From CAVQBL01 sp963710715 (GTDB taxonomy: Bacteria > Pseudomonadota > Gammaproteobacteria > DSM-16500), in assembly GCA_963710715.1 (NCBI GenBank), contig CAVQBL010000018.1, positions 62,001 through 126,000 of the forward strand: a DNA stretch of 64,000 nucleotides, given 5' to 3'. Shown here piece after piece: positions 1 to 7,879 of this stretch. Positions within the stretch are counted from its first letter, which is position 1, and each line of letters begins with the position of its first letter. Below the pieces are notes generated by a model. It ran no database searches. It saw nothing but the letters and a program-made list of their open reading frames with translations, and had not been told where the DNA came from. The position numbers and the translations under genes were made by a program.

Positions 1-87
1 TCGTGCATGCTTAGCAGATTCTGCTTCAATCATGCCTTTTTGTGTTTGGCCTTGTTTGGTAATAGTGGTGTATTGGAAAGCTGCCAT
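1..87 (-). CDS. gspF: Type II secretion inner-membrane protein GspF (N-terminal fragment)
   Basis: Only the first 29 codons lie inside the window; the gene runs off the left edge. The start MAAFQYTTITKQGQ, followed by a KGMIEAES segment, matches the conserved beginning of GspF, the polytopic platform protein that couples the GspE ATPase to pseudopilus assembly. It lies downstream of gspE on the same strand, in the usual D-E-F order. A 134-bp gap holding a palindromic repeat separates it from gspE. The identification is secure from motif and context, but nothing can be said about the rest of the protein. Confidence 0.85.
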   Translation of the reverse strand, partial: MAAFQYTTITKQGQTQKGMIEAESAKHAR

Positions 88-113
88 GGGTTTACTCTCT
101 ATTGTTTCTATTC

Positions 114-217
114 CGTCATTGCGAACCTCGTGCTTTTTACGAGGTGAAGCAATCCAGGGGAACATTGCTATGCCCTCTGGATTGCTTCGTCGCACAGAGC
201 GCTCCTCGCAATGACGA
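114..217. repeat. Dispersed palindromic repeat (GTCATTGCGAG family), copy 1
   Basis: An imperfect palindrome begins GTCATTGCGA and ends with the complementary TCGCAATGAC. In the middle are the internal inverted pair GAAGCAATCCAGG and CTCTGGATTGCTTC. It lies between gspE and gspF. Other members in this window are near 3684, 26678, 35989, 38911, 45886 and 47228, with variable loops. It behaves like a non-coding, MITE-like dispersed element; mobility is inferred, not seen. Confidence 0.8.
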
Positions 218-221
218 GAGT

Positions 222-1688
222 CTACTCCTCACTCGTCACCCGCAAAATCTCTTCTAACGATGTTTCTCCCTTTAAGACAAGACGATAACCATCTTGACGA
301 ATACTGGGAAACAATGTGCGAGCATATTTTTTCAATTGTTGTTCGGGTTTACGATCATGAATCATAGTGCGTAGCGTATCATCCATGGCAATTAATTCAT
401 AAACACCCGTGCGACCTTTGTATCCCGAATTTCTACATTCCGCACATCCGACAGGAGAATAAATTGTAGGTGCAGGATCCGCTGCAATGCCAATGATCGC
501 GCACTCACTGGGTGTTGCTGCTTGCGGTTTTTTACAATGTTTGCAAAGTAAACGTGTTAAACGTTGTGCCAATACGCCAATTAAACTGGATGATAATAAA
601 AACGGTTCCATGCCCATGTCATCCAAACGTGTAATTGCACCAATCGCACTGTTGGTATGTAATGTCGATAACACTAAGTGTCCGGTTAAGCTCGCTTGAA
701 TAGCGATTTGCGCTGTGTCTAAATCACGAATTTCACCGACCATGACGACATCGGGATCTTGACGCAAAATGGCGCGCAAACCTTTAGCAAATGTCATATT
801 CACTTTATAATTCACTTGCGTTTGACCAATGCCAGTTAAATCATATTCAATCGGATCTTCAACCGTTAAAATATTCCGTGTTTGATTATTCAGCGCAGTC
901 AATCCTGCATACAGTGTCGTTGTTTTTCCTGAACCGGTCGGGCCCGTGACCAGAATGATTCCGTGAGCAAAGCTGATGAGCTTTTTCATTAACTTTAATG
1001 TATTGGGTTCCATGCCTAAATCAGCTAAATCTAAACGCGCACTTTGTTTGTCGAGTAAACGTAATACCACGCGTTCGCCATGACTGGTTGGCATAGTAGA
1101 AACACGCACGTCAACGGCGCGTCCGCCAATGCGCAAGGTAATGCGACCATCTTGTGGCAAGCGTTTTTCTGCAATATCTAATTTTGCCATGACTTTAATA
1201 CGTGAAACGATGAGTGGTGCGAGTACACGCTGTGGTGTTAAGACTTCACGTAGCACGCCATCGATACGGAAACGAATCATAATGCGGTCTTCAAATGTTT
1301 CAATGTGCACATCGGATGCCCCACCTTTAATTGCTTCGCTGAGTAATGCATTTAGCAAACGAATGATAGGCGCATCATCTTGTTTTTCGAGTAAGTCTTC
1401 CGTCTTGGGCATTTCATTCATGAGATGATGTAAATCAAATTCTTCACCAAAATCTTCTGCCATTTGCATGGCTGTGTTGGAATCTGTCTCGTAAGTTTTA
1501 ACAAGTAATTTGCGAAAAGTTTCTTCATCCACTGCTTTTAAAACAAGAGGCATACTTAAATGACGGCGTAATTCTGCAAGGATAGTTGTGTGTGGTAACT
1601 GATGGTAAACAATGTTAGCTTGGTTATTTTCAATTTCCGTGACTAAAATTCCGTGCTGTTTGGCAAACATAAAAGGAATAGCAGCCAT
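222..1688 (-). CDS. gspE: Type II secretion ATPase GspE
   Basis: This 488-residue protein is the cytoplasmic hexameric ATPase that powers the type II secretion pseudopilus. It shows an N-terminal domain, a Walker A motif GPTGSGKTT near residue 250, the aspartate-box and Walker B region ending GEIRD near residue 320, and a C-terminal zinc motif made of two CxxC pairs (CKHC and CAEC), as in GspE/PilB ATPases. Length is normal for the family. Its ATG overlaps the gspD stop by one base (TGATG), so the two are translationally coupled. Nothing in it looks degraded. Confidence 0.95.
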   Translation of the reverse strand: MAAIPFMFAKQHGILVTEIENNQANIVYHQLPHTTILAELRRHLSMPLVLKAVDEETFRKLLVKTYETDSNTAMQMAEDFGEEFDLHHLMNEMPKTEDLLEKQDDAPIIRLLNALLSEAIKGGASDVHIETFEDRIMIRFRIDGVLREVLTPQRVLAPLIVSRIKVMAKLDIAEKRLPQDGRITLRIGGRAVDVRVSTMPTSHGERVVLRLLDKQSARLDLADLGMEPNTLKLMKKLISFAHGIILVTGPTGSGKTTTLYAGLTALNNQTRNILTVEDPIEYDLTGIGQTQVNYKVNMTFAKGLRAILRQDPDVVMVGEIRDLDTAQIAIQASLTGHLVLSTLHTNSAIGAITRLDDMGMEPFLLSSSLIGVLAQRLTRLLCKHCKKPQAATPSECAIIGIAADPAPTIYSPVGCAECRNSGYKGRTGVYELIAMDDTLRTMIHDRKPEQQLKKYARTLFPSIRQDGYRLVLKGETSLEEILRVTSEE

Positions 1689-3667
1689 CAGTGTTCCCCA
1701 AACGGCTTGGGTAACACGATACTATTTTTCCATGGCGGTATGATATTTTCTAATTTTTGTCTGCCCGGTTGCGATATATCCTTTGGCCAGTCTATTTGCT
1801 CTTGTCGCGCCAGATCATATTTTGTATGTGTTATCGCGGTCGCTTCCACTCCATTATGTAAAATGATTGATTTGATAAATACGACAAGATTTTTCTTTTG
1901 TAGTGTGTGCGCCTTGCGTTTGAATAAATTACCGAGTAGAGGGATATCACCCAAGATGGGTATCTTATCAATATTATGACTAATGGTGCTGCTCACTAAA
2001 CCGCCGATCACGAGAATATCTTTGTTATTTACAATAACAGAGTTAGTAATTTCACTGATATTGATTAAAGGCGTTAGGCCAGGGTTTGCTGGATTTTGTA
2101 ATGTGTCATTTTTCAATTTAATTGTTAGTCTAACTGAATTACCTAAGTTAATTTGTGGTTTAACTTGTAATCCGAGTACGACTTGTCTATATGCAGTTGT
2201 ATTGAATGGTGTGACTGTGTTTGCTCCGCCCGTGGTTGCATAAGAGCCCGACTGGGTTGGTACATCTTGACCGACTTTCAGTGTCGCAGGCTGATTGTCC
2301 AATACTACAACCGATGGAGTTGATAAAATATTTACGTTTGTCGTCTGTTGTAAAATGCTTAAGACAGCTTGAATTTGTTGGCCCGGAATAATTCCCACTG
2401 TTCCATTGCCAAAAGGAGCAAATCCGGGTCCTGCAGGGTTAGGCTGATTGGGGTTATTGGGATTGACACGCCCTCCCCATTGAATGCCAAGTTGTTTTAA
2501 ATCCGATTGATCAATTTCAACAAGGATGCTTTCAATCAATACTTGTGCGGGTCGAATATCTAATTTTTCTACGATAGTGCGCAATGATGTCATTAGCATA
2601 GGCGGTGCTGTAATAATTAATGCATTGGTACTGGGTTCTGCTTGGATATTGGTTAAATTTTCTGGAAGATCTTTGCTTTTTATAGTGCCACCAGAAGGCA
2701 GGTTATTGATGGTTGCAACCGCGGTAGCAACAGGAGCATTTGGACCGTTTGGAATGGTAGAGGTTAGAATATTGTTGGCAATTTTTCCTAAGATAGGTGC
2801 AAAAACTTTCGCTTGTAAATAACGTAAATAAATGACTTCTGTGTTGCCTTGAGTGCCTTTTTTGCGCGAATCCAATTGTAAAATCAACTGCCGCGTACGT
2901 ATACGTGCTGTTCGATTACCGCTGAGTAAAATACTATTACTGCGTTCATCTGCTGCAACAGTTATTTGAGACGCTTCTCCATTGGCACGACTGGCATTTT
3001 GTAAGTTGGATAAAACCACAGCGACTTGTGCAGCAGCGGCATGACGCAAAGGCACGATGTCGATATCATTACCCGATTCTTTGTCGACGTTTTTAACGAC
3101 ATCCAAGATGCGTTGTAAATTTGCTGCGCGCCCTGTCAGAATGAGTACATTGCCAGGCGTATAAACGGAAAGATTGCTCCACTGCGGTAGCATAGGTCTA
3201 ATGATGGGAATTAATTGTGCGGCAGCAATATGTTGGAGCGGTATCACACGTACAACAACCTCACTTCCTCTGCCGGGATAGCGCGCTGATGCCACGCGCG
3301 TTGCCATCTCTGCACTTTCCATATTGGGTACAATTTTAACAACATTTCCGCTAGGGATGGCAGAATAACCCAATGATTCCAAAATCGAGAGAAAGACTGC
3401 ATAAACTTCATCGTTTTTAATAGGCTTGCTGGAAACGAGGGTAATTTTGCCAGATACGCGTGGATCTACTACGAAGTTTTTACCCGTTTCTAATGATACT
3501 TCGTTAATAATGCTTAAAATATCTGCATCTTGTAAATTCCACAGTCTAGAGACAGGGGGCTCTGCAGTAGCAGTAGCTGGGTTGTTATCCTCATCGGGCG
3601 CACAGGTGCCAGCCAGCGTATAAAAAACGCTGGTGAGTAATACGATGATCAGTAAAACCTGTTTCAT
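1688..3667 (-). CDS. gspD: Type II secretion outer-membrane secretin GspD
   Basis: This 659-residue protein forms the outer-membrane channel of the type II system. An N-terminal hydrophobic signal peptide (about 1-20) is followed by the N0 domain with the conserved VDPRVSGKIT stretch, N1-N3 repeats, and the C-terminal secretin domain with LSTPSVVVLDN and the terminal signature LGDIPLLGNLF. A proline/asparagine-rich loop lies near residue 405. It is the first gene of the visible gspD-gspE-gspF operon. gspC is not adjacent; a palindromic repeat and then exonuclease I lie upstream. Confidence 0.95.
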   Translation of the reverse strand: MKQVLLIIVLLTSVFYTLAGTCAPDEDNNPATATAEPPVSRLWNLQDADILSIINEVSLETGKNFVVDPRVSGKITLVSSKPIKNDEVYAVFLSILESLGYSAIPSGNVVKIVPNMESAEMATRVASARYPGRGSEVVVRVIPLQHIAAAQLIPIIRPMLPQWSNLSVYTPGNVLILTGRAANLQRILDVVKNVDKESGNDIDIVPLRHAAAAQVAVVLSNLQNASRANGEASQITVAADERSNSILLSGNRTARIRTRQLILQLDSRKKGTQGNTEVIYLRYLQAKVFAPILGKIANNILTSTIPNGPNAPVATAVATINNLPSGGTIKSKDLPENLTNIQAEPSTNALIITAPPMLMTSLRTIVEKLDIRPAQVLIESILVEIDQSDLKQLGIQWGGRVNPNNPNQPNPAGPGFAPFGNGTVGIIPGQQIQAVLSILQQTTNVNILSTPSVVVLDNQPATLKVGQDVPTQSGSYATTGGANTVTPFNTTAYRQVVLGLQVKPQINLGNSVRLTIKLKNDTLQNPANPGLTPLINISEITNSVIVNNKDILVIGGLVSSTISHNIDKIPILGDIPLLGNLFKRKAHTLQKKNLVVFIKSIILHNGVEATAITHTKYDLARQEQIDWPKDISQPGRQKLENIIPPWKNSIVLPKPFGEH

Positions 3668-3683
3668 GTAAGCCCCATAAGCT

Positions 3684-3826
3684 CGTCATCGCGAGGCCGC
3701 GAAGTCCAGCGACGCTTTTCAAGCGGGATCAGCCGTGGCGATCCAGCTAAGAATGTTGCAATGTTCTCTGGATTGCTTTATCCCATAAAGAGCCCCATAA
3801 AGAGAATGGGATTCGCAATAACGGTA
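3684..3826. repeat. Dispersed palindromic repeat (GTCATTGCGAG family), copy 2 (diverged)
   Basis: The stretch between gspD and sbcB starts CGTCATCGCGAGG, contains a CTCTGGATTGCTTTAT core and ends with GATTCGCAATAACG. It also holds two copies of AGCCCCATAAAG-like sequence. It is a diverged member of the same family as copy 1 and fills almost the whole intergenic space, which therefore probably carries the gspD promoter inside or beside the repeat. Confidence 0.65.
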
Positions 3827-3838
3827 TAGAAAAATAAC

Positions 3839-5230
3839 CTACAATGATACACCAAATTGGCCATTTAAATAAGCCTCTAGCTCATTTAATAAGGCTAATT
3901 GTTGGGGGGTTAAAGAGGGGTCTTGCTGTAGTTCCGCCAGTTCTTTTAGGGCGGTTTGCGGTGTGAGGCGTTTTTCACCTCTATAATCGATAATCGCTTT
4001 TTCTGCATCGGTGGGATTAATTTGTTGCAAGTAAGCAGTGAATAATTGAGCTTGTTCTTTCGTCATCTTATCTGAGTAGTGACGTCCTAATAGGCGTGTG
4101 GCCAGAGTACGTAGTTGGGTGTTATTTATTTTTTCTACCAGCTGTGCTTTATCCTGGGCAGAGTGGAATTTTTGGCATGCCATATTATCTGCATCAGACC
4201 AAAAGCCATTGAGATACAGACTGGCATCAATATCCGTATTGGGAAAATTGGGGTAAGTGTATTCACTATGATATTTAATAATTTTTTTATGTAAATCAGG
4301 ATGATTTTTGAGCCAATCTTTATTCTCATTTACCAACGCTTGCCGTTTTGCAGTCAGCGTGTGCAAAAACCGTTCTTTACGTGGTAAAACAAAACCCGGT
4401 TCACTCCATTTTTTTCGCATGACCCATGTGGTATCGGCAATGGTAGTTTCAGTTGTCGTGCTTAATTCTGCTGTATCAAGGCGCAACCATAAAGTTTGAT
4501 TTTTGTAATGTTTGTGATTTCCTAAACTTAAAACGGGTGCTTGATAATAATTTTCTGTACCGAATTTGCCAAGTATCATTAAACCTTCGGGGTTTTCGCT
4601 ACAACGTTCTTGATCTTTCTGTTTGTTAAAATAAGCAGTCACATATTCCCACATATCACGTTCAGTTAAAAATTGTTTTGCGAGTGCAAGCGTGACTTCA
4701 ACATCAACCATAGCATGATGTGAGCGGCCGCTAATAAATTGATTTGCATTGTTAATATGCTCAAGTTTCAAGCTGGTTTTGCCATTTTGTTGTGGCCATT
4801 TGAGCACTGGGTTTCGATAAAGAAAATACATAATGGCTATGGGATAAAGATCCATGCGGCTGCATTGATTAGCGTATTGATGCGTATAAGGTGGCAATAA
4901 ATTTCGATAAAAAGAAAATCGTAAAAATTCATCATCAAATCCTAAAGTGTTATAACCAATGCTTATCGTGCCAGGCTCATTCATAAGACGATGAATTTGT
5001 TTAATGGCGTCAATTTCAGACATTCCTGCAGCGGTTTCTTTTAAACCGATTAAATGTGTCACCATCGCTTTGGGCGAGGGGATGACATCGCAATTCAATT
5101 TAATTTTGAATTCATGTCGCCCTAATTCTTTTAAGTTTAAATCCGTGCGAATGGCGGCGAAATGCAAGACTTGATCAAACGCTTTGTTTAAGCCGGTGGT
5201 TTCAATGTCGTAAAAAAGGTAAGTTTGCAT
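3839..5230 (-). CDS. sbcB: Exodeoxyribonuclease I
   Basis: This 463-residue protein degrades single-stranded DNA 3' to 5' in recombination and mismatch repair. The DnaQ-like exonuclease domain starts at once with FYDIETTGLNKAFDQ (the first acidic pair of the DEDDh site). Later come SIGYNTLGFDDEFLRF (Exo II) and HHAMVDVEVTLALAK (Exo III, with its histidine and aspartate), followed by the SH3-like and helical ExoI C-terminal domains. Length matches the enterobacterial enzyme. It directly follows the NIF3-like gene (stop at 5231), so the two are probably cotranscribed. Confidence 0.95.
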   Translation of the reverse strand: MQTYLFYDIETTGLNKAFDQVLHFAAIRTDLNLKELGRHEFKIKLNCDVIPSPKAMVTHLIGLKETAAGMSEIDAIKQIHRLMNEPGTISIGYNTLGFDDEFLRFSFYRNLLPPYTHQYANQCSRMDLYPIAIMYFLYRNPVLKWPQQNGKTSLKLEHINNANQFISGRSHHAMVDVEVTLALAKQFLTERDMWEYVTAYFNKQKDQERCSENPEGLMILGKFGTENYYQAPVLSLGNHKHYKNQTLWLRLDTAELSTTTETTIADTTWVMRKKWSEPGFVLPRKERFLHTLTAKRQALVNENKDWLKNHPDLHKKIIKYHSEYTYPNFPNTDIDASLYLNGFWSDADNMACQKFHSAQDKAQLVEKINNTQLRTLATRLLGRHYSDKMTKEQAQLFTAYLQQINPTDAEKAIIDYRGEKRLTPQTALKELAELQQDPSLTPQQLALLNELEAYLNGQFGVSL

Positions 5231-5542
5231 TTATAAGACCTCGCAGCGAAAAATTTGGTAGGCAGGTTCTTCATAAGGATGAGATTTTTTTAAAGCGATA
5301 ATCGCGTCCTTGATAAGATTATCTTCGCATACCATTTCAACTTTGTATTCAGCTACTTTTTCCACAAGATTATGTTCACCTAAAAAAGGGTGGCTGCCAG
5401 GAAGAGGCATGAATTGCCCTTCACCTAAAACTTGCCATGCGCAGTGGCGGTAATTACCAATCGTGCCCGCACCCCGCTCGAACATAGCATTTTTGACTTG
5501 TTCGATGTGGGTTGTTGGGACATAGAAACAGATTTTGTACAT
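5231..5542 (-). CDS. NIF3/YqfO-like small domain protein
   Basis: This 103-residue protein resembles the CutA-like domain inserted in YqfO/NIF3 proteins. Hallmarks are the opening YKICFYVPTTHIEQVKNAMF, the GAGTIGNYRHCAW turn and the terminal SHPYEEPAYQI motif. Stand-alone versions are common in gammaproteobacteria and have no settled biochemical role. Metal or ligand binding is guessed from the fold relation. It is the upstream partner of sbcB with no gap between them. The family is clear; the function is unknown. Confidence 0.85.
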   Translation of the reverse strand: MYKICFYVPTTHIEQVKNAMFERGAGTIGNYRHCAWQVLGEGQFMPLPGSHPFLGEHNLVEKVAEYKVEMVCEDNLIKDAIIALKKSHPYEEPAYQIFRCEVL

Positions 5543-5619
5543 GGATGGAATGTTTTCCAGGAAGTCGTTGTTTAGTAAATTAAATCATTAACCAAGACGT
5601 GAGGTCAAACAATTTTGCT

Positions 5620-5700
5620 ATCAAAGATCCTTGCATTAGCCTGTAAATTCTAGTATTTAGTTATAACCTAAACAAGCAGTGGCCGAAGGCTAATAATAAC
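5620..5700. repeat. Left member of a diverged direct repeat flanking the 5715-7409 gene
   Basis: This stretch contains GATCCTTGCATTAGCC, AAATTCTAGTATTTA and, further on, TGGCCGAAGGCTAA. A similar order (GATTCTTGCATAAACC, AAATTCTAGTATTTA, TGGCTGAAGGCCAA) occurs at 7612-7700, with a longer middle. I read this as an old duplicated target around the effector-like gene. The similarity is visible but short and diverged, so the call is moderate. Confidence 0.45.
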
Positions 5701-5714
5701 GGAAAAATAGAAAA

Positions 5715-7409
5715 ATGCATTCTCAAATTGAGACAAAACAAAAAAATGATGATCTGATAGTATTAAAAAGTTGGGAAGACAATTTAAGCGTTCAAGGATC
5801 TGAATCAATAAAAAGTTTACAAAATAGAATAGAAAAACTTTCCGATCAGATAAAAGATGCAAATGTCTCAGGCCTTGTGAAAGCCGCTGGCTACACCAAG
5901 GCAATTGTATTTTTTATCAAGTATAAGCTAACAGAAATACCGTTTCTTTTTATGCTTTATGTTTATCGTGCCGGAGTTTATCTAAGACTTAATAAAAAAA
6001 ATGAAATGCGTAGAGATTTAGAAAAAATTTCTCAGCTTATCAATGCTAGTTATAAAGGCGGACATGTTTTTATTCATTATGTTGCAGTGATAAAACTATG
6101 CATCGATCATGAGTATTATGAGCCCGCATTATTTTTTCATTCTAACTGGGCAAAGCCACTAAAAGCAGAATTAGGGTTAGAAAAATATATCGAGACTTTA
6201 TTGAATTGTTGTGACACGCGAATAGATCTCTATACTAAGCGTTCTCAATATAGCAAAGTTATCGACTGCTGTTTTTTTATCACTAAAATGCTGAGTGGTG
6301 AGATTCGTAACGTCGAGACACTTGGCGATAAGAATAGTGGGCGCAGGTTGCGTAACTATTTATTAATTTTTAAAAAAAGGCATCTTGCAATCCAAACCCT
6401 CGCAAAACAAAACGCGGCTTTGCAGCAGAATCTAAGAAATTATCGCTCGCCTATCAATGAAGAAGACATTTTTACTAGTGAAGCAGAAAATCAATCAGTA
6501 AAATCCAAGAGAAAAAAACCAAAAAAAAGGAAATCCAAAAATTCGGCAGCGCAGGCACAAGCTGAAACTAAAGTGCAACAACAAGAAACAACAGTTATCG
6601 TGCAACAACAATTATATTCTGCTCAGGGGAATATATCTAAAACTAATAAACAATGCGATGTAAATCAGAATACAAGTGAAGTAACGCAGGCGCCTGTTGA
6701 AACACAAGAAATAAGAGATGAGAAAGTACCTGGCCTTGTAAATGCAACACCAAGTCCAGCAATGACATCCTCTCCTGCAAGTAGTGAATCTATTCCGTCA
6801 AGCCCTGCACTGCCAGCCGAAGCAAAAAATAATCTGACGAGCAGGTTTTTCCCCCCAGCATTGGAAACAAGTAATGCACAAGTAACGTTCTCAGATTTGA
6901 CATTACCAGATAGTAAAGAAAAGGAAGAAGATAAAAATGCTAAATTTAAAAAAATTAATGCTAGATTACAAGAGCTCTTTGTTCCAGGAGACATGGAGAA
7001 AAATTATATAAATTTATTTGAGGGTGGAATCATTTATAAATTTTTTCCAATGCTTGCTGATTATTTAAGGGATGATAAATTTCTGGAAAAATTGCAAGAG
7101 ATAGATAAGATGGGAGACTCAAATCGTAGTTCATTAAATTATGTTTATGCACTGTTTATTGCGCAGGCGGAGTCAAGTTATAGTCAACGGATTCCGCCTG
7201 ACCTATCTTTAGAAAATATTTTTTCTAAAACTCCATTGGTTAGGGTCAATTATGAGAGTTATTGTGATCACTTAATCAATAGAAAAATAAAATTACCATC
7301 TTCCCCAGAGTTTTATTACGCAGAATTATTTCTTAAGGAGGCAAGAGTAGATTTGGGAGCTCAGCCCGAGGTAGTAGACACAGTCATTCCAACTGCACAC
7401 AAACTTTAA
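5715..7409 (+). CDS. Unknown lysine/glutamine-rich protein, effector-like
   Basis: I do not recognise this 564-residue protein. The first 230 residues are helical and TPR-like in pattern, with repeated aromatic/leucine spacing. They are followed by a strongly basic block near residues 262-276 (KSKRKKPKKRKSK), which resembles a bipartite nuclear localisation signal. After that come a glutamine-rich stretch, a long Pro/Ser linker (about 330-380) and a helical C-terminal domain. There is no signal peptide or membrane segment. It is a lone gene with diverged direct repeats on both sides. Architecture and genome context suggest a Dot/Icm substrate, perhaps one acting in the host nucleus; this is inference. 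Confidence 0.7.
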   Translation: MHSQIETKQKNDDLIVLKSWEDNLSVQGSESIKSLQNRIEKLSDQIKDANVSGLVKAAGYTKAIVFFIKYKLTEIPFLFMLYVYRAGVYLRLNKKNEMRRDLEKISQLINASYKGGHVFIHYVAVIKLCIDHEYYEPALFFHSNWAKPLKAELGLEKYIETLLNCCDTRIDLYTKRSQYSKVIDCCFFITKMLSGEIRNVETLGDKNSGRRLRNYLLIFKKRHLAIQTLAKQNAALQQNLRNYRSPINEEDIFTSEAENQSVKSKRKKPKKRKSKNSAAQAQAETKVQQQETTVIVQQQLYSAQGNISKTNKQCDVNQNTSEVTQAPVETQEIRDEKVPGLVNATPSPAMTSSPASSESIPSSPALPAEAKNNLTSRFFPPALETSNAQVTFSDLTLPDSKEKEEDKNAKFKKINARLQELFVPGDMEKNYINLFEGGIIYKFFPMLADYLRDDKFLEKLQEIDKMGDSNRSSLNYVYALFIAQAESSYSQRIPPDLSLENIFSKTPLVRVNYESYCDHLINRKIKLPSSPEFYYAELFLKEARVDLGAQPEVVDTVIPTAHKL

Positions 7410-7434
7410 ACCTGCCAGACCACAACTCTATTGG

Positions 7435-7463
7435 TTTACGTAACATATCCCATGCTGTATAAT
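7435..7463 (+). promoter_or_regulatory. Sigma70-type promoter (TTTACG - 17 bp - TATAAT)
   Basis: TTTACG at 7435-7440 (4/6 to consensus) and a perfect TATAAT at 7458-7463 are separated by 17 bp. This is the cleanest promoter match I found in the window. It sits 41 bases upstream of the small ORF at 7505 and reads toward the tRNA gene, so it could drive the small ORF, a short RNA, or tRNA-Gly. Confidence 0.6.
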
Positions 7464-7504
7464 TTGCAATCAAAATTATAGTCGCTTCAATACGAGGAAT
7501 AACG

Positions 7505-7627
7505 ATGGAAATTGTATTAACTAGAACTTTACAATCAGGTTCACAACCTAATGATACAGAGCAATATATAGATGGATATGTGAGCAAAGATTGTTCCTTT
7601 AGTTATTGCGAAGAGATTCTTGCATAA
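7505..7627 (+). CDS. Small ORF, 40 residues, unknown
   Basis: An ATG preceded by ACGAGGA (bases 7491-7497) opens a 40-codon frame encoding an acidic peptide with the middle sequence TEQYIDGYVSKDCSFSYCEE. A consensus promoter lies 41 bp upstream. Its 3' end falls in the right-hand copy of the diverged direct repeat. It could be a real small protein, a truncated gene, or part of a small RNA. There is no recognised family. Confidence 0.35.
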   Translation: MEIVLTRTLQSGSQPNDTEQYIDGYVSKDCSFSYCEEILA

Positions 7628-7700
7628 ACCAGAAAATTCTAGTATTTATAGCTCAATCGCGCACGTGTTAAAATTTAAGATATTTTATTGGCTGAAGGCC
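7612..7700. repeat. Right member of the diverged direct repeat flanking the 5715-7409 gene
   Basis: This is the counterpart of the repeat at 5620-5700: TTGCATAAACC, AAATTCTAGTATTTA and TGGCTGAAGGCCAA occur in the same order and orientation. It overlaps the end of the small ORF at 7505-7627. Confidence 0.4.
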
Positions 7701-7716
7701 AAAAGGCGCAGCCCAG

Positions 7717-7757
7717 CCCAGGCTAAGGATGCGCTCTTTTGCATCCGCCAGCCTGGG
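7717..7757. other. Strong hairpin upstream of tRNA-Gly
   Basis: CCCAGGCT pairs with AGCCTGGG, and inside that GGATGC pairs with GCATCC around a short T-rich loop. There is no T-tract after the stem, so an intrinsic terminator is unlikely. It may be a processing signal in the tRNA leader or a remnant palindrome. Confidence 0.45.
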
Positions 7758-7772
7758 TACCGATTTCAATCA

Positions 7773-7846
7773 GCGGGTGTAGTTCAATGGTAGAACGGGA
7801 GCTTCCCAAGCTCTTAGCGTGGGTTCGATTCCCATCACCCGCTCCA
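7773..7846 (+). tRNA. glyU: tRNA-Gly, anticodon CCC
   Basis: The 74-base gene folds as a complete cloverleaf. The acceptor stem GCGGGTG pairs with CACCCGC, the D arm contains GTTCAATGGTAGAAC, the anticodon stem-loop carries TTCCCAA (anticodon CCC), and the T arm GTGGGTTCGATTCCCAT and an encoded CCA end follow. It reads glycine GGG codons. It lies alone between the small ORF and the AsmA-like gene. Confidence 0.97.
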
Positions 7847-7879
7847 CTGACGAATTTAACTTATATATAGAGAGCAAAC

